A DNA stretch of 19,857 nt from Irineochytrium annulatum (lineage: Eukaryota > Chytridiomycota > Chytridiomycetes > Chytridiales > Chytridiaceae), in assembly GCA_027600665.1 (NCBI GenBank), contig JADGJL010000500.1, forward strand, positions 1 to 19,857, written 5' to 3'. Numbering within the stretch: position 1 is the first letter of the stretch; the number at the start of each line of letters is the position of its first letter. A program made the translations under genes and the position numbers. Of this stretch, positions 9,601 through 19,684 are shown one piece after another. Below the pieces are notes generated by a model, which worked only from the letters and a program-made list of their open reading frames with translations, was not told where the DNA came from and made no database searches.

Positions 9601-9703
9601 GCAAGTCGCGGCGCTAAAGGAAAGGCTGGGGAGGTCGAACATTACTGAAGGCGAGCGGGAGAGGATGCAGCGGAGGCTGGATGAGCTTGAATTGGGGATA
9701 TAA
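6653..9703 (+). CDS. receptor-like membrane protein: solute-binding ectodomain, one TM, SH3 tail
   Basis: Predicted type I plasma-membrane protein, 873 aa. Six exons: 6653-6719, 6887-7228, 7296-7469, 7529-8017, 8081-9169, 9243-9703 (2,622 nt, all junctions in phase). Residues 1-22 are a signal peptide (MMDRIMLLAIALSMMGSAAF, cut near AFA-Q). The ectodomain (about 23-430) resembles family-1 extracellular solute-binding proteins of bacterial ABC importers: INVFMKAF, PESYLADLTASIQ and DVYLVEESW near the start, LPLWADYGILYYRSDVL and VPQTWNDI in the hinge region, then HPKEALQAIQFLTT. It carries about ten N-glycosylation sequons. A Thr/Ser-rich stalk leads to the membrane span AVIGISIAVGCLVFIGLIVG (about 470-490), followed by MQRR. 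The cytoplasmic tail is disordered, then an SH3 domain (about 691-746: HPYEPAQEDEMALRPG, AYDDGYAFG, GVFPLACL), then a Lys/Glu-rich coiled coil to the end. Ligand unknown; a nutrient- or chemo-sensing role is inference. Confidence 0.92.
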
Positions 9704-10140
9704 ATGATGTCGTTTCTGTTGGTTCCTTCTTCTTACCGCGATCATTTTCTTTGCTTTCGCTTTTGCTTCTGATAGTAGTTTGGATTCGTTTCCATTGCGT
9801 TTACTTTTTTGCCCTCTGATATTACCTTTTTGTACACAGCACTGTGGTTACTGTTATCTTGCTTGCTTGGCATCCTCAAGGTGAAGTCAACTATTTCCGC
9901 AATATTTTTCCATAATAGAATCAAACGTGCTTTATTGACGAGATTGATGTTTTGATGAGATAATAATTCGAAGTCCACTGCAATTTCTATTCTTACAGTT
10001 GTGCTCAGAACGAGCTGCGGTTCATGATGATTGAATTGATTGCGGATCGTAATCGTGATAATAGAAACGACGGCTATCCACCCGATGATACAATCCCAAT
10101 GCCAAACAACTACGCTACAGCTAGATCAACCTCTCGGAGG
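9704..10140. other. convergent intergenic region (3' ends of receptor gene and CHFR)
   Basis: The receptor gene and CHFR end tail to tail here. The 437 bp are AT-rich and hold no convincing frame. On the minus strand AATAAA occurs at 9936-9931, about 205 nt past the CHFR stop, and may serve its 3' end. No clear signal is seen for the receptor transcript. Confidence 0.55.
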
Positions 10141-11999
10141 TTAACGAAGGGCGACGCAGACGTGGTTCCGCCTCTCCGCGTGGCTTAAAGTAATTAACAT
10201 GTTAGCATAGCCATACAAAATGAACGGATTAGCTGTACCTGAACTTGTGCCGCTGCGTCCGACTACATTTACAAAATACACGATTTAGGGTCTTCTCCAC
10301 GTCAAAATATACCATGTTTTCTCACCAATGCCTCCCGTACCAACAATTCTCCCTGGCGACAACGGCCGGCGGCAGCTTGGCGGTGTCGACGTCGTAAAGC
10401 CGGTACAGATAGCAGAGCTCGTCGTATACCAAGGTCGCGCACGCCTTACAGGCCCAGGTGTCCTTTTGGGCAAGCTTCTTCCTGCCGCCGCTCTCATCGC
10501 CGACGTAGATGCCATCGCAGTAGATCGCCAACGTCCCAGCCTCCATCTTTTCCAGCCCCGGGCCCCAGATTTGGTCGAAGGTGACGCCGTTTGCCATGCA
10601 GTAGTTGGTGAAGACGCCTTGCTCGTAAGTGTTTTTGCTGAACGAATCTTCCGAGATCTGGAGGTCTTTAAAATCTGCATCCAAAGGGAGATTAGTATAA
10701 TGCCAAGCGACCAAGACACCGACCCTTGAGCTGCATGTACGGCCTGTCGTCGCTGCGCGGACAACCTCCAGTGTGCGACAGGTAGTCATTACAGAACGGG
10801 ATTGAGCAAAACTTGCAGCGGATATTGGGAAGATCTCGGTCCGGCATCAAGGTCCGGCAGTTACAGCACGTGATATGCGTCGGGCGGGTCGCGTCACAGA
10901 TGAACCCGTCCGGGGCCTGCCCAGGCGGACATTGCGGGCACCTCGGGAAGAAGCGTGGAAGAGGAGGTGCCGGGATGTACTCGGCCTCGTCGAGCTCAGA
11001 GTCGTCCACGTCGTCGTCGTCCGTCGGTTTCGTGACTTTCTTCGGCTGGTTGGCGGATTATTAAAACATGTGCATGCAGTCGCAGACAAATAAACCATCC
11101 TTACCACGTTCGTAATCGTATTCAAAGCGTCCATTTCTGCCTTCTCCTCGTCCGACCGTTCCTTCTCCGGGTGCCTACACAAATCAGTCGCTAACCAACA
11201 GGTGTGTTACTTACGCCGCCAGGTATAAATTGACCATCGACATCAAAGTGTGATTTCTCGAGACGCATTCAATCGTCTCCCTGCACTGAGGACATTCGCT
11301 GCTGATTTTGATCCAATCACTGATGCAAGCGCCTGGAAAAGACGATTAGCACTTGGCCGTAGCATGAGCAGAAATGTTGAACCCACCGCAAAAGGAGTGC
11401 ATGCACGGCATGCACGACGCCGGCACATACATTAAGTCGTGGCAAATTGTACACTGGCAGTTCGACTCAAACTCGCTCTCCGCCTCCAACGTTGGACGCG
11501 CCTTCTTGACTTTCTTCTCCTCTCCCGCTTCGTCCAACTCCTTAGCCTCCTCCCGCTTCCTCTTTAGAGTCTCCTCCGTCGGCACCGGCGGCTCTAACCC
11601 CTTCGCTTCCGCCTTACCGGGAGCGCGGTAAACCACCGGCCCGGCCTTGTTCTTCCCCATTGTGATAACATCCCCGTCTTTCAAACGCACGACCTCGTCC
11701 TTCTCGATCTTTCTGCCGTTTATGTAAGTCCCATTCCGCGACAAGTCCCGCAGCTCGTGGGTGCCGCGCGAGATGGTGAAATGCTGCTTCGACACCCCGC
11801 CACCCTTGACCTTCAGCTCGGAGGGATTTGCGCGGCCAACGGTGATCATACTCTTGCTGGCGTCCGGCTTCAACGTGGTTCCGCCGCACTCGAACGATCC
11901 CCACTCGTCCGAGGTGGAAGCCAAGGTGGAGGGGCCGGCGGCGACCTCGTCCTCCTCGTCCTCCTCTTCCATAAAGGTGTGATCACCATCGCCGTCCAT
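10141..11999 (-). CDS. CHFR: CHFR-type E3 ubiquitin ligase (FHA, RING, cysteine-rich/PBZ)
   Basis: Mitotic-checkpoint ubiquitin ligase homologue, 512 aa. Seven exons: 11999-11387, 11332-11215, 11174-11105, 11045-10724, 10674-10326, 10262-10239, 10183-10141 (1,539 nt, in phase). The FHA domain (about 51-120) keeps the phosphothreonine-binding residues in ITVGRANPSEL, VSKQHF and LSRNGTYING. A Lys/Glu-rich linker leads to a C3HC4 RING (183-222): CTICHDLM, CMPCMHSFCGACISDW, CPQC. The C-terminal half matches the CHFR cysteine-rich region: CPQCPPGQAP, CCNCRTLMPDR, RCKFCSIPFC, then YEQGVFTNYCMANGVTFDQI. The last three exons spell a PBZ-like zinc finger, CWYGRHCRTQRHKFSHAERR then NHVC, which in CHFR binds poly(ADP-ribose). 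The last two exons are only 24 and 43 nt and are easily missed. Human CHFR is longer (about 660 aa), mainly in linkers. The intron 4 donor (GTCGGT) is unusual. Confidence 0.95.
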
Positions 12000-12497
12000 T
12001 GCGGTCAGCGTTCGCGTTGGGATGATGCCGGCGAGGTGGATTGTAAGCCAGGCGAGTGTCTTAAGCCCTTGATTATTTGGACAAACTTCAGATACGATAT
12101 GAGCGCTTGTTTCTTTGCAATCGTTGGGACAAGGTGCGCTCGCGGTGGAGTTTATCGAAAAAGGTTACTAATTCGCTGTCGAGCTAGAGATAACCCGATC
12201 TATGAGGTTGAGTTCTCCAGCGGATCGCGGCGGGATGACAAGGTCAGGATTTAATTTTGTTTATACCAAAATATAAAAGGCGTTGAAGGATGAGCGGTTT
12301 TTAAATCAGTTTGTCGTACATTCGGCTCTCGATATCGTTGAAGAGGCCATGTGGGGGTCGAACGCAATGTGTGGGGAAACAACATCATTGCCGAGAACTA
12401 ACGGGAACATTCCTTAAGGTACCTGAAGGTTGTTGATCGGTATAACGACTGGCTAATCTCAGCTTTCGTCTTGGCATGCGGTAAGCAAAGTAAAATA
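12000..12497. other. CHFR upstream region
   Basis: About 500 bp upstream of the CHFR start without a supported gene. Frames crossing the CHFR start on the plus strand are antisense to its exon 1. A moderately AT-rich stretch around 12250-12320 could be promoter. No specific site recognised. Confidence 0.45.
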
Positions 12498-12838
12498 CTA
12501 CCGATCTTGCTGACTGCAATGCAGGTGTAAAATTCATTCTTATGCACGACTCACAGCACCCCGATGCCATTCGTAATTTCTTTAATGAGTGCCATGAAAT
12601 CTTCGTGAAGGTAGAGTTTTGTTGCTGCGGTTTGCTCACGATTTAGGTGCTCCTGAATCCGTTCACGGAAATCAACGCTCCAATAACTTCGGCAGCCTTT
12701 GACGCCAAAGTTCGGACGATTGGAAGAAAATACCTGTCCTAGAAGTCTTCCGACAGCGTTTCGTTTGCTGGCGCTGCATGAAACGAATACGCTCCCCGTG
12801 CGATTTATTTCCCCCCCGGAAGCATTTAATATTCCCAT
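12498..12838 (-). CDS. possible small hypothetical protein or apyrase 3' UTR
   Basis: A minus-strand frame starts at ATG 12838 and stays open to 12558. A GTGAGT donor at 12554 and an ATTGCAG acceptor at 12514 would join exons 12838-12555 and 12513-12498 to give 99 aa ending LQQDR. The helix-like piece [20 protein letters not shown] looks protein-like, but I recognise no family. Against it: it begins only 76 nt after the apyrase stop, and an AATAAA that could end the apyrase transcript lies inside it. Could be noise. Confidence 0.22.
12804..12809 (-). terminator. possible AATAAA signal for the apyrase gene
   Basis: The minus strand reads AATAAA about 105 nt beyond the apyrase stop, a usual distance for a 3' processing signal. 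It lies inside the doubtful small frame at 12838-12498 and weakens that call. Confidence 0.35.
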
Positions 12839-12913
12839 TCGCACTACTTTACAACCACCTATAGCAAGAAGGAAACTTGTGACTTTACTGAGAATATTCT
12901 ATAATGTATCATA

Positions 12914-15900
12914 TCACCTGCCCCACCCAGAATTAGGTCCGCCAGCCGCGAAGATGTTCCCCGCTGCCCCAGGAGAAAGCCCGTTTGTTCGTGGCGAACT
13001 CCCAACACCAACCCCTACCCGTGTAAGAGGTATTCCACCGACACCTCCGACCCCGTTGTTCAGCCCAGGACCGACTGCCCTTATCGAGTTCCCCCCAACC
13101 ACCATGCCCCCCTCCATCTCCATATCATCCCCAGCAGGGACCTGCGCAAACATCCCCCGGCCGTCGGCGCAGCTGCCAGTTATAGGCTTGCTGCCCCTCC
13201 GTCTCCGCTGAATCACCCTTGCTCCGAGATACCCAGCCCCAACAACTATTATCAAACCTACAACCGCCAACACCAGCATCGCTCTCCATACCCAGCCCCA
13301 GGTTGCACCAGCCGCCCCGCCGCCGCCGACCACCTTACCACCCGGCGTAACCTCCCTCGAGATTGTGCTCGCCACGTGGAGGAGCATTGCCCCAACAGTC
13401 CAGCTGATCGGAAAGCCCGCCGCAACCTCGACGGGCTCGACGACGCCCCTATCCCTCGGCGCGCCAAATCCCTCGTGCAGGACCGTGAGGAGCCACGCGC
13501 TTTTGAAGCACTGCATCTTGAGCCTGTCCTCGTCAATCCGCAAGCCCGCCGCCGCAAGGCCTGATTCTCCCGCGGTCCTCGAGGCCTCCAGCATCGCGAC
13601 AAGCTGGGACCACGGCGCGGAGCAAAGGCGCTCGACGGCCTTCCGGAACGAGACGGGGTCAAGCGAGCTCGTTGTTGGATCGATGGCGGACGCGTTAGCT
13701 GGCAGCAAGCGGCCGACTGACGCCGGGGTATAGAAGTACTCGGAGGCGCCAACGAAGCGATTCCGGTGCTTGTCCTGTAGTACCGGCAATGTCTTGAATG
13801 ACGGTCGAGGGCCGTGGACGCCGTTGAAAAGACATGGTTCATCAAGGCAATGATGACTCTTGTTTAGGAGTGGTAGCTGGAGCGATAGGCAAGTGGATAG
13901 GGAGCCCGTTCCAAGGAGGTGATGCGGTTGTTGCTCCATCGAATTGGTCGTGATGGTTACCAGGCGGGGTTCGGCAAGGAGGAGGCCGGGTGGCAGGCAA
14001 GGGTCGTTAATGGACGGCTTTGTCCAGTTATCAGCCGTCCGTACAGGTGTTACTTTTTGAGCTGATACGTCGGGGTCCTCTTCAGACCGCGCAAGCTTGC
14101 TGTCGTCGTCGTAATAGGCGTCATCAGGGACAGCTTCGTCGTCCCACGCCTGTCCGGTCCCTGCCGGGATTTTCGGCCCCTTCCTTATGCCACGCTTATC
14201 CAGATTGGCACCTCTGTCATCCTTTCCCACCGAACCGCCGGGAAGTGACCGAAGTTCCTCCTGGTACGTCCGCCCCAACTCCTCCACGTACCGCCTCCGC
14301 GCCTCGTTAACACCAAAGCCCAGAAAGGTTGTCGAGAAGACCCAGTACTCCACATCAACACCCCGTATCGTCCTTAAGCGCACCCTCGTCAGATCCTCGG
14401 GCTCCTCCTTCCCCTCCGGCTCGAACGCGATCTGCGTCGACGCGCCCCCCATGTCGAGAAAGCCGTAAGACGCCGGGCTCGGCAGCTCAACGCCATCCTT
14501 CCGGCTCACGTTCTCGAAGCCCCCCTTGAGATAGTTCACCGTGACCCAGCCAAAAATCCCTTCGAGCTCGCCTGAGATAACGCGGAAGTGCATCGAGCAG
14601 CCGCCTCCGACCGAGAAGCCGTACGTCCGGCTCGCAAGCTCGCATGCAGCGGCTAGAATAGCCGCCCTCGGCTCCGCCGCGATGAGCCTCATGCCTGCAG
14701 TCGCCAACAGGTAGATCGGAGTTACTTCGATCTTCCGTGGTGGCACGATTGACGCCGCGAACGTGAAGAGTGGTTTTAGGTACTCCGCCACCGCCAGCGG
14801 CGACGGGTTATTCGCGAGCGACGATATTCCAGGCTCAATGCTCATGCTCCAATTCGTCCCCGTCGGATCCGCTTTCTCCAGTCTTGGTAATCGATCAAGT
14901 GCATCGAGGCCCGGTCCCGCGGTCGTGACCAGCCGACGAGACGCCTCCACTCGCACCTTCCTCGGATCCCGCCATGAATAAATTAAAGCCCGCGATCCCG
15001 ACGAGCCAGCGTCAATAACGATCCCGTACAGCCGATCCCGGTCCCACTCCGATACTGGCGCAATGGTCGTCGACGTCCCGGCGCGTTGCGAAGGCGTTGC
15101 CCCTTCGGACGGCGGCGGCGTTATTCGTCCATCAGCGCTACTAAGGACTGTATCAGGCGAATAGCCCGTATCAAGGTTGAGGATCGCCTCATCATCAGGG
15201 TTTTTGATCGAAGGTAGATTCGGATGGGCGTGCGGTCCGCCAAAACGTCCGCCTCCGGATGGACTGCTTCCGATCGGTGTAACTCCACTATTTGCAGATA
15301 TGGAGTCGAAACCGTCAGCAAGCGAGATTTTCGACGAGGATGATGGTGAGGAAGCGGTTGGCGTCCGGAAGGGATTAAGGAGAAGAATGACGGTGATGAC
15401 GAGGACAAAGGTGGCGATAAGAATGGCTCTGCGGTCCATCTTTCGACCTGTAAGACCAAAAAAAAACAAAAAAAAAAACATAGCAGTGAGCGCAGACGAA
15501 AGAGTTTCTATCAGTGACTAAACAAATACCTCCAAGCATCCAGTAATTTAAAGCCACCCATGCGTGCGTGAAGTAGACTTTCCGATTGTGCCCCGCGGGC
15601 GGAATGTGACCTATTCCGGTAAAGGCCGCCGTCACGGACCGCCAGCACGATGAGCTTGACGGCGGCGGAGTCGGCAAGTCAACATAAGACTGCGAGTCAT
15701 CTTTGCTTCCTGGATGATAATATCCCGTAAGATAACCGAAAACGAGAGCCTGTAACACGCTATTACCATCTAGCAACAGGTTGGGTATGGTGATGGAAAC
15801 GCGCGTGGACATCCCAGTTCTCGGTGACGAGCCAACACCGGAGCTCACTCCGCCGCCGCCGCAGCCTACCCCACCGTCTCCCATCCTGGGGCTTCCATTC

Positions 15901-16493
15901 GCCAGCACAAACGACGCCGACGCGCTCGATGACCGCGCCATCGGAACGTGGTTCGTGTAGGTAGCGGATGTTTGCTGTGGTGTAAGAAGGCTGATGCTAC
16001 TGGAGCCGAAGCCCGAGGTGTAGGATGGCCCCGAGAAGGAGCTATGCGGATGCTGTTGATGATGCTGCTGAAGATGGTGATTCGAATGGACGGATGAGGA
16101 CGATCGCGCGTAATTCGAGTGGTAAAGCGGTGGCAGTGAGCCGTCGTAGTCTTCGCTCATACGGGACGGCGCTGACGCTGGTGGTGGAGACGCGAGGGAT
16201 GATAGGGAAGAGGTCGATCGCGAGTGATGCATGCTTGATATCGTCGGGACGTACTTGCCCGACTGAGCAGCCAGGGATGCAGCGGGGAGGTTCGGAGATG
16301 ACGGGTTGCGCCTCGTATGTGGGGACGACGATCGTGCAGTGAGGGTGCTGTCCGCGGTCTGCGGCCGGCCAACGCCTCCGGAGGATCCGGAGGATCCGGC
16401 ATTAGATACAAACGTGTTTCCGCTCGAGATGAGCGAGGAGGTCGACAGCGTAGTCATGTGCGGATCGCCATTACGGCCTCCAGGGCTGCTCAT
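12914..16493 (-). CDS. GDA1/CD39-family apyrase (nucleoside di/triphosphatase), membrane-anchored
   Basis: Hydrolyses nucleoside di- and triphosphates in the secretory-pathway lumen, where it typically removes UDP/GDP made by glycosyltransferases. The main exon (15447-12914) holds the apyrase conserved regions: ACR1 VIDAGSSGSR, ACR2 YLLATAGMR, ACR3 GELEGIFGWVTVNYL, ACR4 GFLDMGGASTQIAF, and an ACR5-like FVGASEYFYT. Counting from ATG 15439 (841 aa), a first span is AILIATFVLVITVILLL (5-21) and a second lies near 720-742 (MLVLAVVGLIIVVGAGYLGA, then RRRR), as in YND1/NTPDase4-7 types. An acidic insert of about 75 residues separates ACR4 from ACR5. A strong acceptor (TTTGGTCTTACAG) just before 15447 shows an upstream exon. 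The open frame 16493-15530 (Ser-rich, MSSPGGRNGD onward) joins in phase to give 1,165 aa. Whether that exon is coding N-terminus, 5' UTR or another gene is unsettled; an ATG at 16568 is a further option. Confidence 0.85.
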
Positions 16494-16926
16494 ACGTCGG
16501 CGGGTGTTGACGTCGATCAGCACGAAATATGGTATTATCACTAGGCAGGCCACAAAGCCATTACACAAACTTATTAGCCTATTTCATCGAGAAGAAATCA
16601 AACCAGGAAACCGTTTATAACGAACAACTCCTATTTCATCCCTCTCAACCAAAAAATAGCTTAACAAGTCAACTTGACAACGGGGTAGGAGAGAAACAAC
16701 AAGGCGGGAGAGAACAATATGGTGTCCATTTGTGCCGCCTAATGCGCATGACACGGAGAGCCAAAACGCAGAACCCAAACGCAGGAAAAAAAAATAACAA
16801 GTCAAATAACGATAGCGTGGAGAACGCAAGTAACTCCGAAAATCTACAGCTACACATACAAAGACCCCCCAAAGTATACCCTCCCAATATGTAATAAAGA
16901 ACCCCACCCTTATGCTGCTAAAAGCA
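16494..16926. other. intergenic: SGT1 3' flank and apyrase upstream region
   Basis: Tandem minus-strand genes flank this stretch. The apyrase 5' frame stays open leftward from ATG 16568 (hydrophobic VACLVIIPYFVLIDV, then RRR), so 16568-16494 could be coding. The rest is A-rich on the plus strand, with a poly-A run near 16787-16795. No other gene and no AATAAA for SGT1 seen. Confidence 0.5.
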
Positions 16927-18183
16927 CTACTGCTCGAATTTTTTCGCGATCATACCATCCGGGGGCTGGGTCTCGACCTTCCCCTTCGAAACCTCGTCCC
17001 AGTTCGTCGAAAGGCAGGTGCCGTTGCTTTCGACGTAGCTCTTCATCATGGCCCTCCTTGTGTCCTCACTCGCGTCCTTATAGATCTGTTGGAAGAGCGT
17101 GTTAAGCGCCGCCTCCCCCTCCGGCTTCTCCTCGTCCACGGACTTCGCGACGGCGTCCCAGTTCTGCTTCTTTAATCGAATATAAGGGTTACATCACTCG
17201 CGAAGCAGAAGCTGATGCCAACCTTCTTGGACGACGACGGGTAACTCGGCCCCTTGCCGGCCCCGTTAATGTCCGCCATCGTCTGCACAACGCCCTGCTC
17301 CTCACCCTCGAGGGTCCCCCACCGAATTCCGACAACCTCCTTTTTCAGCTTGATCTCGATCTTTGTCGACAGCACGGAGTGCTTGCACTCGGCCTCCGTG
17401 ATCTCGTGCGCGAGCGGATCCAGCTCGAGCGTGTAGTCGGTGCCACGCGTAGGGAGCTTCACGGTCACGGAGACAGCGCGGCGGGCGTAGTTGATGCTGA
17501 CCTGCTCGGGCTTCACCTGCTTGATGAAGATAGAGATGGTCACAAAGTTCTCGTTTTGAAACCACTCGTGACGGATCTATGTTGCAGTGGTGGGTAGTAT
17601 GAGCCGTTGTCCCACAACTCAAAGAAGGCTAACCTTCGCGGGCGGAAGATAAGGCGCGGCCGGAGGAATCGCGGCCGGCTTCGAGCTCGAGACTGCATCC
17701 CAATCAGTAGGTGAAAGAAATGGAAGGTAAATCGGCCTCACCAACAGGAACGGTGTGACCTTTCTTCCTCAAATCCTCCGCGAGGGCCTTTACCTGGCTC
17801 GCGACGCCCTCAAAAGCCTCTCCAACAACCCCAGCGACGGCGCACACGCTCACGGCGTCCTTCGCCCTCCCACTTTTGATCATCTCCTTCCCCATCTTGA
17901 CCATGCTGCGCCCGACCCACTCCGGCCACCCATTGAGCTGACCGACGTCGTCGACCGATGTCGGCACTGGGACGGGCGAGAGCGCCAGGGCCGCGCGGAC
18001 GTCCGCGATGGAGGCGGCCGAGTCGCCGAGCTGGGAATGGGTCGCGGAGCGTTTGAGCAGGTAGTCGTAGTTGGCTGGGTCGGCATTGACGAGGCCATTG
18101 AAAAGCTCAAGGGCCTTGGAGTACTCGCCGTCCACGAAGGCCGCGTTGGCGGATGCGTAAGTGGCGGGCGAGTCCATGGTCAT
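16927..18183 (-). CDS. SGT1: SGT1 co-chaperone (TPR, CS and SGS domains)
   Basis: Hsp90 co-chaperone that links to SKP1 and supports SCF ubiquitin ligase and kinetochore assembly. Four exons: 18183-17742, 17692-17634, 17576-17223, 17169-16927 (1,098 nt, 365 aa, in phase). Exon 1 is a TPR region (NAAFVDGEYSKALELFNGLV, DYLLKRSATHSQLGD). A Pro/Ala-rich linker (exon 2) leads to the CS domain, which opens IRHEWFQNENFVTISIFIKQ and includes YTLELDPLAHEI and TKIEIKLKK. The SGS domain fills the last exon: NWDAV, ALNTLFQQIYKDASEDTRRA, SNGTCLSTNWDEV, PPDGM. The three-domain order equals human SUGT1 and yeast Sgt1 and the length is normal. A second ATG two codons downstream (MDSPATY) is an alternative start. 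The promoter should lie in the 273 bp to the NDUFS7 3' end. Confidence 0.95.
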
Positions 18184-18456
18184 TTGGTGCTAGAGCAAGC
18201 GATGGTGAAACGACGACGTTCTTCGATGTTCGGCAACTCAAAAGTGAACAAAGAATCCAATAAGAAAGGACCGCGGTTGTAATCACGCGAAGGTATATGC
18301 GTGCCTAAGCGTACTGGAGTAGCATGCCATTAAAGTCGATCGATAACGCACTTCCTGCCACACTTCAGCAAGAGGGCAACAGCTGCAGATGGAAGAGGCA
18401 AGCGATGTTATTGCGCAAGGTATGAATATGAGCTGACCATGTATTCGTGTATTACA

Positions 18457-19339
18457 TCACTTCCTACAAATATTCGAACGTAAGCAAAGACGAAACACAA
18501 CAACGGGGAGTAGATCGATCTAAACACGTACCTATACCACATGTAAGTGATCCGCTCGCGGCGGATCTTCTTCTGTAATTGCAAAACGCCAAAGAGGAGC
18601 GCCTCCGCGGTTGGAGGACATCCGGGTACATAAATATCGACTGGCAAAATGCGATCGCAGCCTCTGACGACGGCGTACGAGTAGTGGTAGTAACCGCCTC
18701 CATTTGCACCTAAGGGGGTTTCGTCACATGAAAGCTCATAACGGCACCCGCTTACAGCTTCCCATGGATATCACCCAGCGAGGATGCGGCATTTGGTCGT
18801 AACTGAATCGATCACAACGTCAAACAAATCATCCCAACATCCCTACACAACACCCGCTCCCGCCCAAAAAATAACGACAAGCACATCCTCCAACAACATA
18901 CACTTTTCTCAACGGCGGGGCCATCTTGTTCGTCAGCGTTCCTGCCACGATCATGACATCAGACTGCCTAGGCGAGGCACGGAAGATGACACCCAGCCTG
19001 TCCTGGTCGTACCGCGCCGCGGCCATGTGCATCATCTCCACGGCGCAACACGCCAAACCGAACGTCACGGGCCAGATCGACGACGTGCGGGTGTAGCTCA
19101 CGATCGAGTCGAGGGTCGTCAGGACGAATTCTATAGCATATGAGCCCAGGTCAGTGTGTGCATGCAAGAAGGTGGTTGTTGTGCGACCAACCGGCAGCAT
19201 TGTTGACGGGCCCGGGGAGGTTCAAGGGGTTGACCTTCTGGACGGGGATGTCCTTGACGTCGAAGGAGCTCAGGTTCTTGTCCCTGGTGACGAGGCGGGC
19301 GATGCCTCGCCGCTGGATGTGAAGTCCAATCTTGAACAT
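18457..19339 (-). CDS. NDUFS7: NADH:ubiquinone oxidoreductase 20-kDa (PSST/NuoB) subunit
   Basis: Core complex I subunit of the mitochondrial inner membrane; carries Fe-S cluster N2, the last electron donor to ubiquinone. Five exons: 19339-19192, 19130-18902, 18802-18756, 18709-18532, 18463-18457 (609 nt, 202 aa, in phase). The start [20 protein letters not shown] is an import presequence. The core follows: [102 protein letters not shown] and ITYMWYRK. All four N2 cysteines are present (the CC pair, MGSC, PGC). The last exon is 7 nt and supplies only the end of Arg, Lys and the stop; without it the frame reads into intron for about 40 codons. Intron 1 starts GTTGGT. Nuclear-encoded; normal family length. 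Confidence 0.96.
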
Positions 19340-19684
19340 GGGTCCAGTTCGCGACGAGAAAGAATTTCCGATTTCGTATACAAGCCGTCTAATGGCAAAT
19401 AGGTTGGATACACATATTGCTTCATGATTCTAACATTAAAAAGACAGGAAAGAATATTTGGGGGTCTTTCGCAGCTCAACAAATATAATTAAAAATCAAT
19501 ATCAAAAACTCAATGAAATGAAGATGTGTCAAAAAAAAATTAAATGCTTTTACACGCCATGCAAGCTAATGCAACTTACAGCGACTTATCCAGTCGGCCC
19601 TTAACCAGCATATACCACTACGCTTTCTATGGTACTGTCGCTCGATAATTAGACGCGCCGTTAACAGCTGTCAAAGTCCGAAAA
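19340..19684. promoter_or_regulatory. divergent promoter region between NDUFS7 and the right-edge gene
   Basis: The 345 bp lie between the NDUFS7 start and a plus-strand ATG at 19685. The middle (about 19420-19550) is AT-rich with A runs, while the ends are more balanced. If the right gene is real, two mitochondrial proteins share this promoter. No named factor site recognised. Confidence 0.4.

Noticed and set aside
6653..9703. Solute-binding gene as bacterial contamination or a very recent transfer
   Set aside because: Five phase-correct introns of the local type, eukaryotic sequons, an SH3 domain and syntenic fungal neighbours show a resident gene. An ancient bacterial origin of the binding domain remains possible.
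11757..12254. 165-codon plus-strand frame crossing the CHFR start
   Set aside because: Antisense to the FHA exon for half its length, with no recognisable domain and no splice logic.
15437..15481. Apyrase start at MFFFLFFFGLTGRK (15481)
   Set aside because: This peptide is the translation of a poly-T intron end with a TTACAG acceptor, so the bases 15481-15448 are intron and not coding.
16382..16400. Tandem GGATCC-containing repeat in the apyrase 5' exon
   Set aside because: It encodes a short Gly-Ser run within an open Ser-rich frame, which is ordinary low-complexity coding sequence.
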